This document shows, piece by piece, positions 1 to 6,021 of a stretch of 6,064 nt of DNA. Numbering within the stretch: position 1 is the stretch's first letter; each line of letters starts with the position of its first letter. The notes below the pieces were generated by a model, which did not search any database, was not told the DNA's origin, and saw only the letters and a program-made list of their open reading frames with translations. Origin of the DNA: Phycisphaeraceae bacterium (GTDB lineage Bacteria > Planctomycetota > Phycisphaerae > Phycisphaerales > Phycisphaeraceae); assembly GCA_003552605.1 (NCBI GenBank), contig PUNN01000523.1, forward strand, positions 1-6,064, given 5' to 3'. The translations under genes were made by a program, and so were the position numbers.

Positions 1-2740
1 CACGGTAATCCACGATGCGTCGGGCCAGTTCCTCCATATCTGCGGCATCACCGGGCTCGACCAGCGGCAGCACAAGCGCAAGCACTTCGGGGGGTGCGGT
101 GTTGACGTTGATCGTCCCGGGAATCCACTGCTCGAACGGCTGACCATCATCGTGGACCTGATCCGCCGTGCCCGAGCCATCATTATCCTCACCATCGTAG
201 CCGGGATGGAGCGTGGTCAGCACATCGAACAGCACCGCCGCGTGGGGCATATTCCCCGCACCAGGCATGTCGCTCAACATGGCATCGCTTGAGATATCCA
301 GCGTCAGGCGGCGGGTTTCATGATCCTCCAGATAGCCCGCATCACCATCGCGGCCGCTCAGGCGCGTAGGGATGTCCCCTTCAGCGCCGTCATCCGTGTA
401 TCCGACCATGAACACCCAGCCGAGTTCGGCAATGTTGAGAATATTTCGGCGGGCAATGGCAAGTTGCACCTCATCCAGCCGCTCATCACCTTCGATCGGG
501 TCCGCTCCCTCGCTGGGCTTTTCATCATCGTCGAAGCCGGGAACGGTGGTGACGTATTGTCCCTGTGACGGGTCGGCACCATCCTCGATATGGTCCCACC
601 GCTCCAATGAAAGCTGTCGATTGCGGTTGGACAGATACCGCCACTCGCGGCCATCGCGGGCGTAGGCCAACTGGATATGGCGGTGATACGGGTCTTCGGT
701 CGGCTCGGTCTCAACCACTTCGGCAGTCTCGAAGAACTGCTGTTGTGTCGTGGTCCGCCGCAACTCAAAACGGTCGTAACTGACCCAGTCGCCCTGCTCG
801 GTCTGAACCTGAAGTGCAATGAACCGACCATCGAACCGGCCATTGCTCAACATCTGGCGCAGCGGTTCCTGGATGGCATCGGGCCCGAGATTGACGGTCT
901 GAGCACCAAGGTTCAGGTCGTTGGACAGATTATCACCATGCCCATCTTCGTTGATCGCGGCTGATACTCCCGCCCGATCGGAATACAGCACCGCAGTCCG
1001 CTGCTCACGCGAACTGTCGCGGGTATCAAGCGTCACGTTGCCGCCGATCGGCTGCGAAGCAAGCACCGCACCGGCATCATCCGTCACCGACACACGCAGG
1101 GGCGGAAGGTCACCACCGGCAAGTTGCATCGGCTCATCGAACGGATTGCCGATCTCGATGGCGATCCCGAGGGACTCATCGACGCGATGCCATTCGGAAT
1201 AACCGGGCTCCTCGGCCTCGGGATCCTCGGGAACCTCCTCCTCAGGCTGACGATGCTCATAAATCCACTGGAGGTACACCTCGCGGATAAACGGCAGAGG
1301 CTGAAGGCCGTAGACGGTCTGCTCCTCGGCGTCGAGTCCGCGTGGCGATGCATCGCTGCTCGAGTACGTGTGGACGTTCGCCGCGAGGTCCGCCGCGGCG
1401 ATGCGTGCGTCACCGTCCGAGAGCCCCATGTAATTGTTGCTGCCACCAGTGAAAACGCGGCTGGTCAACTCATACAGACGTTCCATGCGCTCCTGTGGTT
1501 CATCCGAAAGCTCGTTGAGCAGGTCGAACTTCATCGGCCGCGATTCATCGGGAAAGAGCGGTTCATCGCCAACCCGCCAGTTGGGGGCGATCACCGTATG
1601 ACCGCTCCGCGTGGTCAGCAGATGTCGGATATTAGGAAAGTCGCGATCCACGATGTTGCCCGTGCCACCCTGGAAATACGCCGCCATGGCGGCCGGACTC
1701 GGGCTGTCAGCCCCCACTGCCCGGTAATAGAACCGCTCGTTTGCAGCATCGCGCCGAAGGATTCCAGGCATGGCAGCCTCGATCGATGCCACCTGCCGGG
1801 TGTCACGAAGCCCGAAGCGATGACGGAGAGCGACCTCATCCACGAAGCGCCACTCATCATCGCGATCGTGCCAGATGCGAGCACGCTGCATCCAGTAGCC
1901 GGCCCGGGTCGAGGCATCGTTGGCCTCGGGCGGGTCAATGCTTGTCAGGCCGAGTTCTGCCGGCTCGTCCACCCCGCGGCGGTCGAGCAGGGCACGAAGC
2001 TCGTCCGACCAGTTTCCTTCGCCGGTGAACTCGGCAAGTCGGTCAAGGCTGATGTCCGTGGGGTAATACCCACGGATACCCAGTGCCCCGTCGGTCCCAC
2101 TGACCTCGTCGAGGCGCGTGTGTACGTTGATGTTGGCCATGGCGCTTGCATCGATGATGCGCGCTGCAACGATGTACTCGATATCCCCGATCCGCCGCAG
2201 CGTGGCGCGTTGGAACAGCGCATCGCGCACGCCGTCGCCCGTGGCATCTCCGAGCATGTTGTTATCGAAGATGGGCACATCGCGGTGGTCGGCACCGGTT
2301 TCCGAGCCCGTGGCAGGATTGATAATCGGCGCTTCCTGCGGGTTCAGCAGCAGCGTCGTGTGCCGCCAGGTCGGATTATCGGGGTCGGAAAAGTCCGGGG
2401 TCAGAGAGGAAAGAAACATCCCATCGCCACGGCCGGGATGGTTGTCGTTGGTCCAGGGGTAGTCATAGCCGACGCGACCATCTTCGCCGTCAAGGTACCG
2501 TAGCATCCGCCCATCACTGTCAATGATATCGCGCTTGAGGATGTCCTTGACGTAGGCCAGCGTAGCCGTGGCCACCTGGTCGACGCTGTCGTGGTGCATG
2601 CGGCGGGTGATCGCGCGGTCGGTGCGGGCGACCTGGAGATAAACGGTGCCGGCGAGGGCGATCAGCACGATGACCACCACGACGAGGATGACCACCGAGC
2701 CGCGTTCGCGGGCACGATTGAGGCGGTGATGAAGATTCAT
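1..2740 (-). CDS. gspK: GspK-like pseudopilus tip protein, very large, 3' end outside window
   Basis: Partial gene: 913 complete codons with no stop, continuing past base 1. The product begins with a basic leader (residues 1-14, ending RARERG), a predicted cleavage Gly14/Ser15, and a hydrophobic helix at about 15-35. There is no Glu at mature position +5 (it is Leu19); lack of this Glu is characteristic of GspK among pseudopilins. Two GspK hallmarks are present: IIDASAMANINVHT (about 194-207), resembling the strand that enters the GspK head domain, and TINVNTAPPEVLALVLP (about 876-892), the helix-hairpin-helix-like motif of the T2SSK family. GspK caps the T2SS pseudopilus with GspI and GspJ. 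Typical GspK is about 300-350 aa, so this one is far larger, with ~670 residues between the motifs, including an acidic loop (500-511) and an Asp/Gly-rich stretch (849-860). The ATG at 2740 has a strong ribosome site. Alternative: the large first member of a Verru_Chthon-type pilin-like cassette. Confidence 0.8.
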   Translation of the reverse strand, partial: MNLHHRLNRARERGSVVILVVVVIVLIALAGTVYLQVARTDRAITRRMHHDSVDQVATATLAYVKDILKRDIIDSDGRMLRYLDGEDGRVGYDYPWTNDNHPGRGDGMFLSSLTPDFSDPDNPTWRHTTLLLNPQEAPIINPATGSETGADHRDVPIFDNNMLGDATGDGVRDALFQRATLRRIGDIEYIVAARIIDASAMANINVHTRLDEVSGTDGALGIRGYYPTDISLDRLAEFTGEGNWSDELRALLDRRGVDEPAELGLTSIDPPEANDASTRAGYWMQRARIWHDRDDEWRFVDEVALRHRFGLRDTRQVASIEAAMPGILRRDAANERFYYRAVGADSPSPAAMAAYFQGGTGNIVDRDFPNIRHLLTTRSGHTVIAPNWRVGDEPLFPDESRPMKFDLLNELSDEPQERMERLYELTSRVFTGGSNNYMGLSDGDARIAAADLAANVHTYSSSDASPRGLDAEEQTVYGLQPLPFIREVYLQWIYEHRQPEEEVPEDPEAEEPGYSEWHRVDESLGIAIEIGNPFDEPMQLAGGDLPPLRVSVTDDAGAVLASQPIGGNVTLDTRDSSREQRTAVLYSDRAGVSAAINEDGHGDNLSNDLNLGAQTVNLGPDAIQEPLRQMLSNGRFDGRFIALQVQTEQGDWVSYDRFELRRTTTQQQFFETAEVVETEPTEDPYHRHIQLAYARDGREWRYLSNRNRQLSLERWDHIEDGADPSQGQYVTTVPGFDDDEKPSEGADPIEGDERLDEVQLAIARRNILNIAELGWVFMVGYTDDGAEGDIPTRLSGRDGDAGYLEDHETRRLTLDISSDAMLSDMPGAGNMPHAAVLFDVLTTLHPGYDGEDNDGSGTADQVHDDGQPFEQWIPGTINVNTAPPEVLALVLPLVEPGDAADMEELARRIVDYR

Positions 2741-2747
2741 GGCGGTT

Positions 2748-2755
2748 CCACCTTT
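2748..2755 (-). promoter_or_regulatory. Ribosome binding site of the GspK-like gene
   Basis: AAAGGTGG on the minus strand lies 7 nt upstream of the ATG at 2740. It fixes this start, which also gives a normal short leader (14 residues) before the cleavage Gly. Confidence 0.75.
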
Positions 2756-2799
2756 CTTTCGAAGCCGATGCCCCGCTCGCTCCAACTCCCCTGCTTTGG

Positions 2800-2827
2800 C
2801 GCGGCGGTGTCGCCGCGGCCCGGCGAC
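2800..2827 (-). repeat. Two overlapping, mutually exclusive hairpins in the J-K spacer
   Basis: The 104-nt spacer between the GspJ-like stop and the GspK start holds a perfect 7-bp inverted repeat (2800-2806 cgcggcg with 2811-2817 cgccgcg, 4-nt loop). A second one overlaps it (2809-2814 gtcgcc with 2822-2827 ggcgac, 7-nt loop). They share 2809-2817, so only one can form at a time. Neither is followed by a U-tract on the minus strand, so an intrinsic terminator is unlikely. It may be a REP-like repeat, an mRNA-processing or stability element, or chance in GC-rich DNA. Confidence 0.45.
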
Positions 2828-2844
2828 CGCGAGCAGGCCACGCT

Positions 2845-4224
2845 TCACGGCCGGGTCACGGGGATGACCTGCTCGAACCAGCGACCCGTGTTGCCTTCGC
2901 CATCCGTCAAACGGTCTTCACGGTCGTGGACGCGGTAACGCAGGCGAAGCAGGTGCGGCCAGTCCGAATCCTCGTCGTCATCGTGTTGGAAGACCCAGGC
3001 GTTGCTCACGTTGTCGCCGCCACCTGCCTGGCTGAGGTCCGGGTGCGGATTGTCCATGTCGTACCAGATGATGTTGTTGTCACCATCACGTTGCGGCCGG
3101 CCGTTGCCATCATCCATGGCGACTGCCACCTCGAACTCACTCACGCCCCGGGCAAACAGCGGATGCATGCGGGCGACTGCTTCCGGAGGTAGCAGGCTCC
3201 CCGCACCGATCGTCGGCCGTAACAGGAGACGCAGTCGCTCATCGGGAAACGCAAAGCCCAATGCCTGAGAGCCGTAGTCGCCGGCACCGGCCCTGAGCAG
3301 CGCATCACTGTCAGCCGAACCCACCACCAGCAAACCGGCCTCACCGGCTTCGCTCGAGGGGTTGTGCAGCGATGCCCTCGCCACATCGCAGGTGCCATCA
3401 GACCGATTGCCAGGGCCGTTCTGCACGGTGGCGGCCGAACGGCCACCGTTCATGTGCCATCGCCCCGAAGGCATCTGCCGCTCGTAGAGCTGAAGCGCCT
3501 GCCTTGCCAGCGGGAAATCGGGCGCCAGGGCGTTGTCGCCCTCACCAAGCGGGTCGCTGTCGCCGAAGTTCTGCGGGTTCACCGGCTGGCCATGGCCGTA
3601 CCACACAAGCAGGTAAGGCGCGGCGAGGTCATTGTCGTAGCGGCCACTGCGGGCCGGCGTCAGCGCTGTCTCACCATGGCCCTCGCGAACGAACAGCACC
3701 TGGTCGCTGCGCACCGTCTGCGTGCTGCCATCGGGGAAGCTGGCGCTGATCTCATCATTGATCACGATGAGGAAGCCGCCGCGGTCATCGGAGTACTCGA
3801 AATCGCGTGGATTGGACTCGGCGGTCAGACCGCCCGGGCCGACCATGTGGCGGGCATCGTGTCGGAACTGCGCGGCGGTGGTGCGGCCGGTGGCGATGAC
3901 CTCGCTCAACGCCATGCCCATTGCCGTGGCATTGGAGCTCTCCACAAGTATCCGGCCGACGAGACTGATCATCAACACCGTGATGCCGATGGCCACAAGC
4001 AACTCGGTCAACGTAAACCCGCGCCACCGCCCCCGGAACCCCCGGAACCCCCGGATATCCCGGCACCCCTCGATATCCTGGAGCCCCCTCAGCCCCCGGA
4101 CACCCCCGGCGTGATGGGAGTTGCCCGCCTCGCGAGACGGGATCGAAGAGGCCGCACAACCCCCCACCCCGCGGCGGGGCGGGGGCGGCGTTGAGGCGAA
4201 GGATGGATTCGGGATGTTTCGCAT
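2845..4224 (-). CDS. GspJ-like pseudopilin with a 69-residue leader
   Basis: 459-aa prepilin-type protein. The motif RGFTLTELLVAIG marks a class III cleavage site at Gly69/Phe70, with Glu at +5 (Glu74) and a hydrophobic helix to about residue 93. The mature part is about 390 aa. It ends with a YRVHD-type strand and RWFEQVIPVTRP, after an acidic DDDEDSD patch near 415-421. Its position between GspI-like and GspK-like genes supports GspJ, a minor pseudopilin of the T2SS tip; sequence alone only proves a prepilin. The start at 4224 is chosen for its GAGG ribosome site and 19-nt gap from the preceding stop. An upstream ATG at 4434 would overlap the previous gene by 190 nt. No better start lies closer to the cleavage site, so the leader is long, contains repeat-derived sequence and is rich in Arg, Gly and Pro. 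Typical leaders are under about 30 residues. GspJ is usually near 200 aa, so the body is also enlarged. Confidence 0.82.
   Translation of the reverse strand: MRNIPNPSFASTPPPPRRGVGGCAASSIPSREAGNSHHAGGVRGLRGLQDIEGCRDIRGFRGFRGRWRGFTLTELLVAIGITVLMISLVGRILVESSNATAMGMALSEVIATGRTTAAQFRHDARHMVGPGGLTAESNPRDFEYSDDRGGFLIVINDEISASFPDGSTQTVRSDQVLFVREGHGETALTPARSGRYDNDLAAPYLLVWYGHGQPVNPQNFGDSDPLGEGDNALAPDFPLARQALQLYERQMPSGRWHMNGGRSAATVQNGPGNRSDGTCDVARASLHNPSSEAGEAGLLVVGSADSDALLRAGAGDYGSQALGFAFPDERLRLLLRPTIGAGSLLPPEAVARMHPLFARGVSEFEVAVAMDDGNGRPQRDGDNNIIWYDMDNPHPDLSQAGGGDNVSNAWVFQHDDDEDSDWPHLLRLRYRVHDREDRLTDGEGNTGRWFEQVIPVTRP
4030..4110 (-). repeat. Nine-unit degenerate 9-bp tandem repeat inside the GspJ-like leader
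   Basis: Nine consecutive 9-bp units on the plus strand start at 4030, 4039, 4048, 4057, 4066, 4075, 4084, 4093 and 4102. The consensus is cccccgga(a/t/c); the first two are identical and the others diverge by one to several bases. In the gene's frame (minus) they encode tripeptides of the form hydrophobic-R-G: VRG, LRG, LQD, IEG, CRD, IRG, FRG, FRG. The array ends 4 codons before the prepilin cleavage Gly. Since 9 bp is a multiple of 3, unit gain or loss keeps the frame. Confidence 0.85.
4124..4141. repeat. Inverted repeat in the GspJ-like leader coding region
   Basis: Adjacent 9-bp arms cccgcctcg (4124-4132) and cgagacggg (4133-4141) are reverse complements with one mismatch. It lies just upstream (in gene direction) of the 9-bp tandem array and inside the translated leader. 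It is probably part of a dispersed palindromic repeat; copies elsewhere cannot be seen here. Confidence 0.5.
4161..4185. repeat. GC-rich inverted repeat in the GspJ-like leader coding region
   Basis: Arms 4161-4172 (cccccaccccgc) and 4174-4185 (gcggggcggggg) pair with one mismatch around a single central base. In the gene it encodes the Pro-rich segment PPPPRRGVGG near residues 13-22. Such C-tract/G-tract palindromes look like the dispersed REP-type elements of GC-rich bacteria, but membership of a family is not demonstrated by this window. Confidence 0.55.
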
Positions 4225-4231
4225 GGGGTGT

Positions 4232-4236
4232 ACCTC
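4232..4236 (-). promoter_or_regulatory. Ribosome binding site of the GspJ-like gene
   Basis: GAGGT on the minus strand (GAGG core 4236-4233) lies 8 nt upstream of the ATG at 4224, within the 19-nt gap after the GspI-like stop. It decides the start at 4224 and therefore the long leader. Confidence 0.7.
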
Positions 4237-4243
4237 AGCACGC

Positions 4244-4978
4244 TCAGCGGGCGAAGTCGGCCACGGGGACGATCCGCCGCAACGTCGGCTGACCGGTGGC
4301 CGAGCGGCGGCCAATCCATATCTCGCTGATCTCGTCGGCGTCATCGGCCGTGCCCGAGACGAAAATGGCACTGGCATCATCCGGGTCTGCACGCGCGCGG
4401 CGAATACTGCCGCCACCGTCGAGCAGCACCTCACCGGTACGGACCTGCCCCGCCTCCTGGAGCTGAATTCGGATCTGATTATTGCCCTCGTACTGGGCAG
4501 TCACGTTGACCTGCTGCGCCGGCTCCGGGCCAGTGCCGGAATACATCCAGTTCTCCGGATCATTGTGCTCGCGCTGGAAGATAAGGACGTAAGCCACCCA
4601 GTTGGGACCGCGCTCGGGGTTGTCCCCTTTCAGTTGCAGGAGCGGGTACCAGTAGACCGTCCGGCGACTCTGTGGCGTCGTACCCGGGTACGTCCGATCA
4701 TTCCGTGACCATCGCGTGGCAAAGTCCTGGCTGTCCTGCACCGCGGCGGTCGCCTGTGTCATGGCCATCAGGTCCGAGGCGGTCAGCCCCTCCTTGCGGA
4801 TCAGCGCCGGTGCTGTGCCCGCCACGGCGTGGGTGGCTGCATCGCCCAAGGCGTAGCGCTGGAGGGTGAAGCCGACGGGAAACAGCGCGGCGATGGCCAC
4901 AAGCGAGATCATGAAGATCGCAATGGCGATCAACGTCTCCATCAGCGTGAAGCCGGGCCTCGAAGCGACGCGGAGCAT
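4244..4978 (-). CDS. GspI-like pseudopilin
   Basis: 244-aa prepilin-type protein from the preferred ATG at 4978. The leader MLRVASRPG is followed by FTLMETLIAIAIF, giving cleavage at Gly9/Phe10, Glu at +5 (Glu14) and a hydrophobic helix to about residue 34. The rest is a soluble domain with no Cys, ending RRIVPVADFAR. The FTLxExLIAIAIF pattern and its place between GspG/H-like and GspJ-like genes fit GspI, which pairs with GspJ and GspK at the pseudopilus tip; GspI is normally about 120 aa, so this is roughly double. The chosen ATG has GAGGG 7 nt upstream. An in-frame ATG at 5173 or 5170 overlaps the previous stop, also has a ribosome site, and would add 65 or 64 residues encoded by repeat DNA. 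The short leader favours 4978. Prepilin identity is near certain; the GspI label rests partly on gene order. Confidence 0.82.
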   Translation of the reverse strand: MLRVASRPGFTLMETLIAIAIFMISLVAIAALFPVGFTLQRYALGDAATHAVAGTAPALIRKEGLTASDLMAMTQATAAVQDSQDFATRWSRNDRTYPGTTPQSRRTVYWYPLLQLKGDNPERGPNWVAYVLIFQREHNDPENWMYSGTGPEPAQQVNVTAQYEGNNQIRIQLQEAGQVRTGEVLLDGGGSIRRARADPDDASAIFVSGTADDADEISEIWIGRRSATGQPTLRRIVPVADFAR

Positions 4979-4985
4979 GGAAGTG

Positions 4986-4990
4986 CCCTC
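4986..4990 (-). promoter_or_regulatory. Ribosome binding site for the short start of the GspI-like gene
   Basis: GAGGG on the minus strand lies 7 nt upstream of the ATG at 4978, supporting initiation immediately before the normal-length prepilin leader. Confidence 0.6.
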
Positions 4991-5022
4991 ACTCCCTGCC
5001 CCGCTGCTGTGAAGGTCCCACG

Positions 5023-5132
5023 CCCCCTCCCGATGGGAGAGGGCTGGGGGGAGGGCGGATACACCGTGGCCCGTCCGGGCCGTCCGGACCATCATCCCCT
5101 CACCCCCGACCCCTCTCCCGAGGGGAGAGGGG
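5023..5132. repeat. Inverted pair of REP-like hairpin units (REPIN-like)
   Basis: Unit B (5110-5132) is a perfect 10-bp stem, cccctctccc with gggagagggg, around a 3-nt loop. On the minus strand it is followed by a G-rich tail (tcgggggtgagggg, complement of 5096-5109). Unit A (about 5023-5043) has stem ctccc/gggag around gat, extended by C/G pairs past a one-base bulge, followed on the plus strand by ctggggggaggg. The units are in opposite orientation with their tails facing each other across a spacer of about 38 bp, so the whole element can fold as one long imperfect hairpin. This is the architecture of REP doublets (REPINs). The sequence type (read as SPLGRGVGGEG or ALSHREGA when translated) resembles dispersed repeats common in GC-rich bacterial intergenic DNA. 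Confidence 0.72.
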
Positions 5133-5169
5133 AGTCGCCGGAGCCACTGGTCTTGCTGGACCGTATTCA

Positions 5170-6021
5170 TCATTCGATCCTTCCCGTTCGGATACCGGCA
5201 CCGGCGTGGCGGCCGAAGACCACCACCCGGCCGCGTTCGAGGATTTCCTGGCGCAGGGCCCCGGTGGCCGGGCCAAAGTCCTCGAACTGATTGAGCATGT
5301 CCGTCTTCGGGTAGACAACCACGCCGAAGACCGTCTCGAGTTCCTCAAACGGCAGCACGGGGCGGCCTTCATCAACGTTGGCGGGGTCAAACTGGGGGCT
5401 GTGACGGTCATACGCTTCCGGGTTGCCACCAGTGTTGCCGCGATTGGAGCCGGTGTCATAGTTGCCATCGTAGTTGCCGTCGACGTAGACCAGTTGCGAT
5501 CGCGTCTCGGAAGAACCGAGGATCAGCCGGCCGTGGCGGTCGAACCGGACGGCGAAGGGTGGCGGGATCAGGTCCACATTGCCATCACCGTCGAAGTCGG
5601 CCAGCCCGGCCACACCGGCGCCGCGGGCGAAGTTGAACGCATCGACATCGAGCATCTCCTCGAAGCCGTATCGCGGCGGGTCCATCGTCTGGAGGTAGGT
5701 CGCACCATCCCGGGCACGTTGGTCGTGCAGAGCAAGATGGACTTCGTTGGCGCTGAAGATGCCCGCCGCGCCGCCAAAGCGGGCGCCTGGAACCTCGGGA
5801 TGCATGTCGCCCACGGGCGTTGCGGCCCGGGCGCGGAGGCTGCTCATGGCGTTGGTGATCGTGTTGACTGTCCCCTCCAGACGCCCGCCGCGCTGAAGCG
5901 CACCAAGCGCCGGCAGGACGATCGCAGCGACGACGGCGATCACCGCCACCACGACAATCAACTCAACGAGCGTGAAGCCGCGCAGCCGGGAAGGGCCGTG
6001 ATGGTGAAGGCCGTGTCTCAT
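5170..6021 (-). CDS. GspG/GspH-like pseudopilin with a DxDGDG motif
   Basis: 283-aa prepilin-type protein. The leader (1-15, His- and Arg-rich, ending SRLRG) is cleaved at Gly15/Phe16. FTLVELIVVVAVIAVVAAIVLPAL follows as overlapping hallmarks: Glu at +5 (Glu20), a hydrophobic helix to about residue 39, and the Pro that kinks many pilin helices. The body carries DFDGDGNVD (142-150), an EF-hand/dockerin-like calcium-loop pattern, and a local duplication NYDGNYD (183-189). GspG major pseudopilins are about 140 aa and GspH about 170-200, so this is oversized; the -ALGALQRGG- region and gene order favour a GspH/FimT-like role preceding GspI, but GspG cannot be excluded. The ATG at 6021 has GGAG 8 nt upstream. 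Its TGA (5172-5170) overlaps a possible downstream ATG. It is probably the first pseudopilin of this run, secreted across or anchored in the inner membrane and processed by a prepilin peptidase. Confidence 0.85.
   Translation of the reverse strand: MRHGLHHHGPSRLRGFTLVELIVVVAVIAVVAAIVLPALGALQRGGRLEGTVNTITNAMSSLRARAATPVGDMHPEVPGARFGGAAGIFSANEVHLALHDQRARDGATYLQTMDPPRYGFEEMLDVDAFNFARGAGVAGLADFDGDGNVDLIPPPFAVRFDRHGRLILGSSETRSQLVYVDGNYDGNYDTGSNRGNTGGNPEAYDRHSPQFDPANVDEGRPVLPFEELETVFGVVVYPKTDMLNQFEDFGPATGALRQEILERGRVVVFGRHAGAGIRTGRIE
5178..5184 (-). promoter_or_regulatory. Possible ribosome binding site for the long start of the GspI-like gene
   Basis: GGAAGGA on the minus strand lies 4 nt before an ATG at 5173 and 7 nt before an ATG at 5170. 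The latter forms a TGATG junction with the upstream stop, a common translational-coupling arrangement. Use of this site would give the GspI-like protein a long repeat-encoded leader. Confidence 0.4.

Noticed and set aside
1124..2503. Long plus-strand open frame (459 codons)
   Set aside because: It lies wholly antisense to the GspK-like gene, which has recognisable motifs and a ribosome site. The plus-strand product has no recognisable motif; such shadows are expected in GC-rich DNA.
4023..4130. CRISPR-like array
   Set aside because: The units are 9 bp, contiguous and degenerate, with no spacers, and lie inside a coding frame.
3785..4159. Minus-strand frame with collagen-like Gly-X-Y repeats (GVPGYPGVPGVPG)
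   Set aside because: It is the 9-bp array read in the wrong frame. The frame with the prepilin motif carries through to the natural stop, while this one loses any collagen pattern outside the array.
4150..4165. Lipobox-like GVGGC-A in the GspJ-like leader
   Set aside because: There is no hydrophobic h-region before the Cys, and the segment precedes a clear prepilin cleavage site.
3364..4194. Plus-strand open frame with a Pro/Glu-rich tail (PPEPPEPPDIP)
   Set aside because: Antisense to the GspJ-like gene; the Pro-rich tail is only the 9-bp array read on the other strand.
4225..4434. N-terminal extension of the GspJ-like gene to an ATG at 4434
   Set aside because: It would overlap the GspI-like gene by 190 nt and lead with sequence unlike a prepilin leader; the ATG at 4224 has a proper ribosome site.
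5110..5132. Intrinsic terminator at the perfect 10-bp stem
   Set aside because: Neither strand shows a T-tract after the stem, and the sequence continues into an operon gene in the same direction.
5100..5468. Minus-strand open frame ending in ATPLSPRERGRG
   Set aside because: Out of frame with both flanking pseudopilins and produced by the gene 5170-6021 plus repeat DNA; it has no start-site support.
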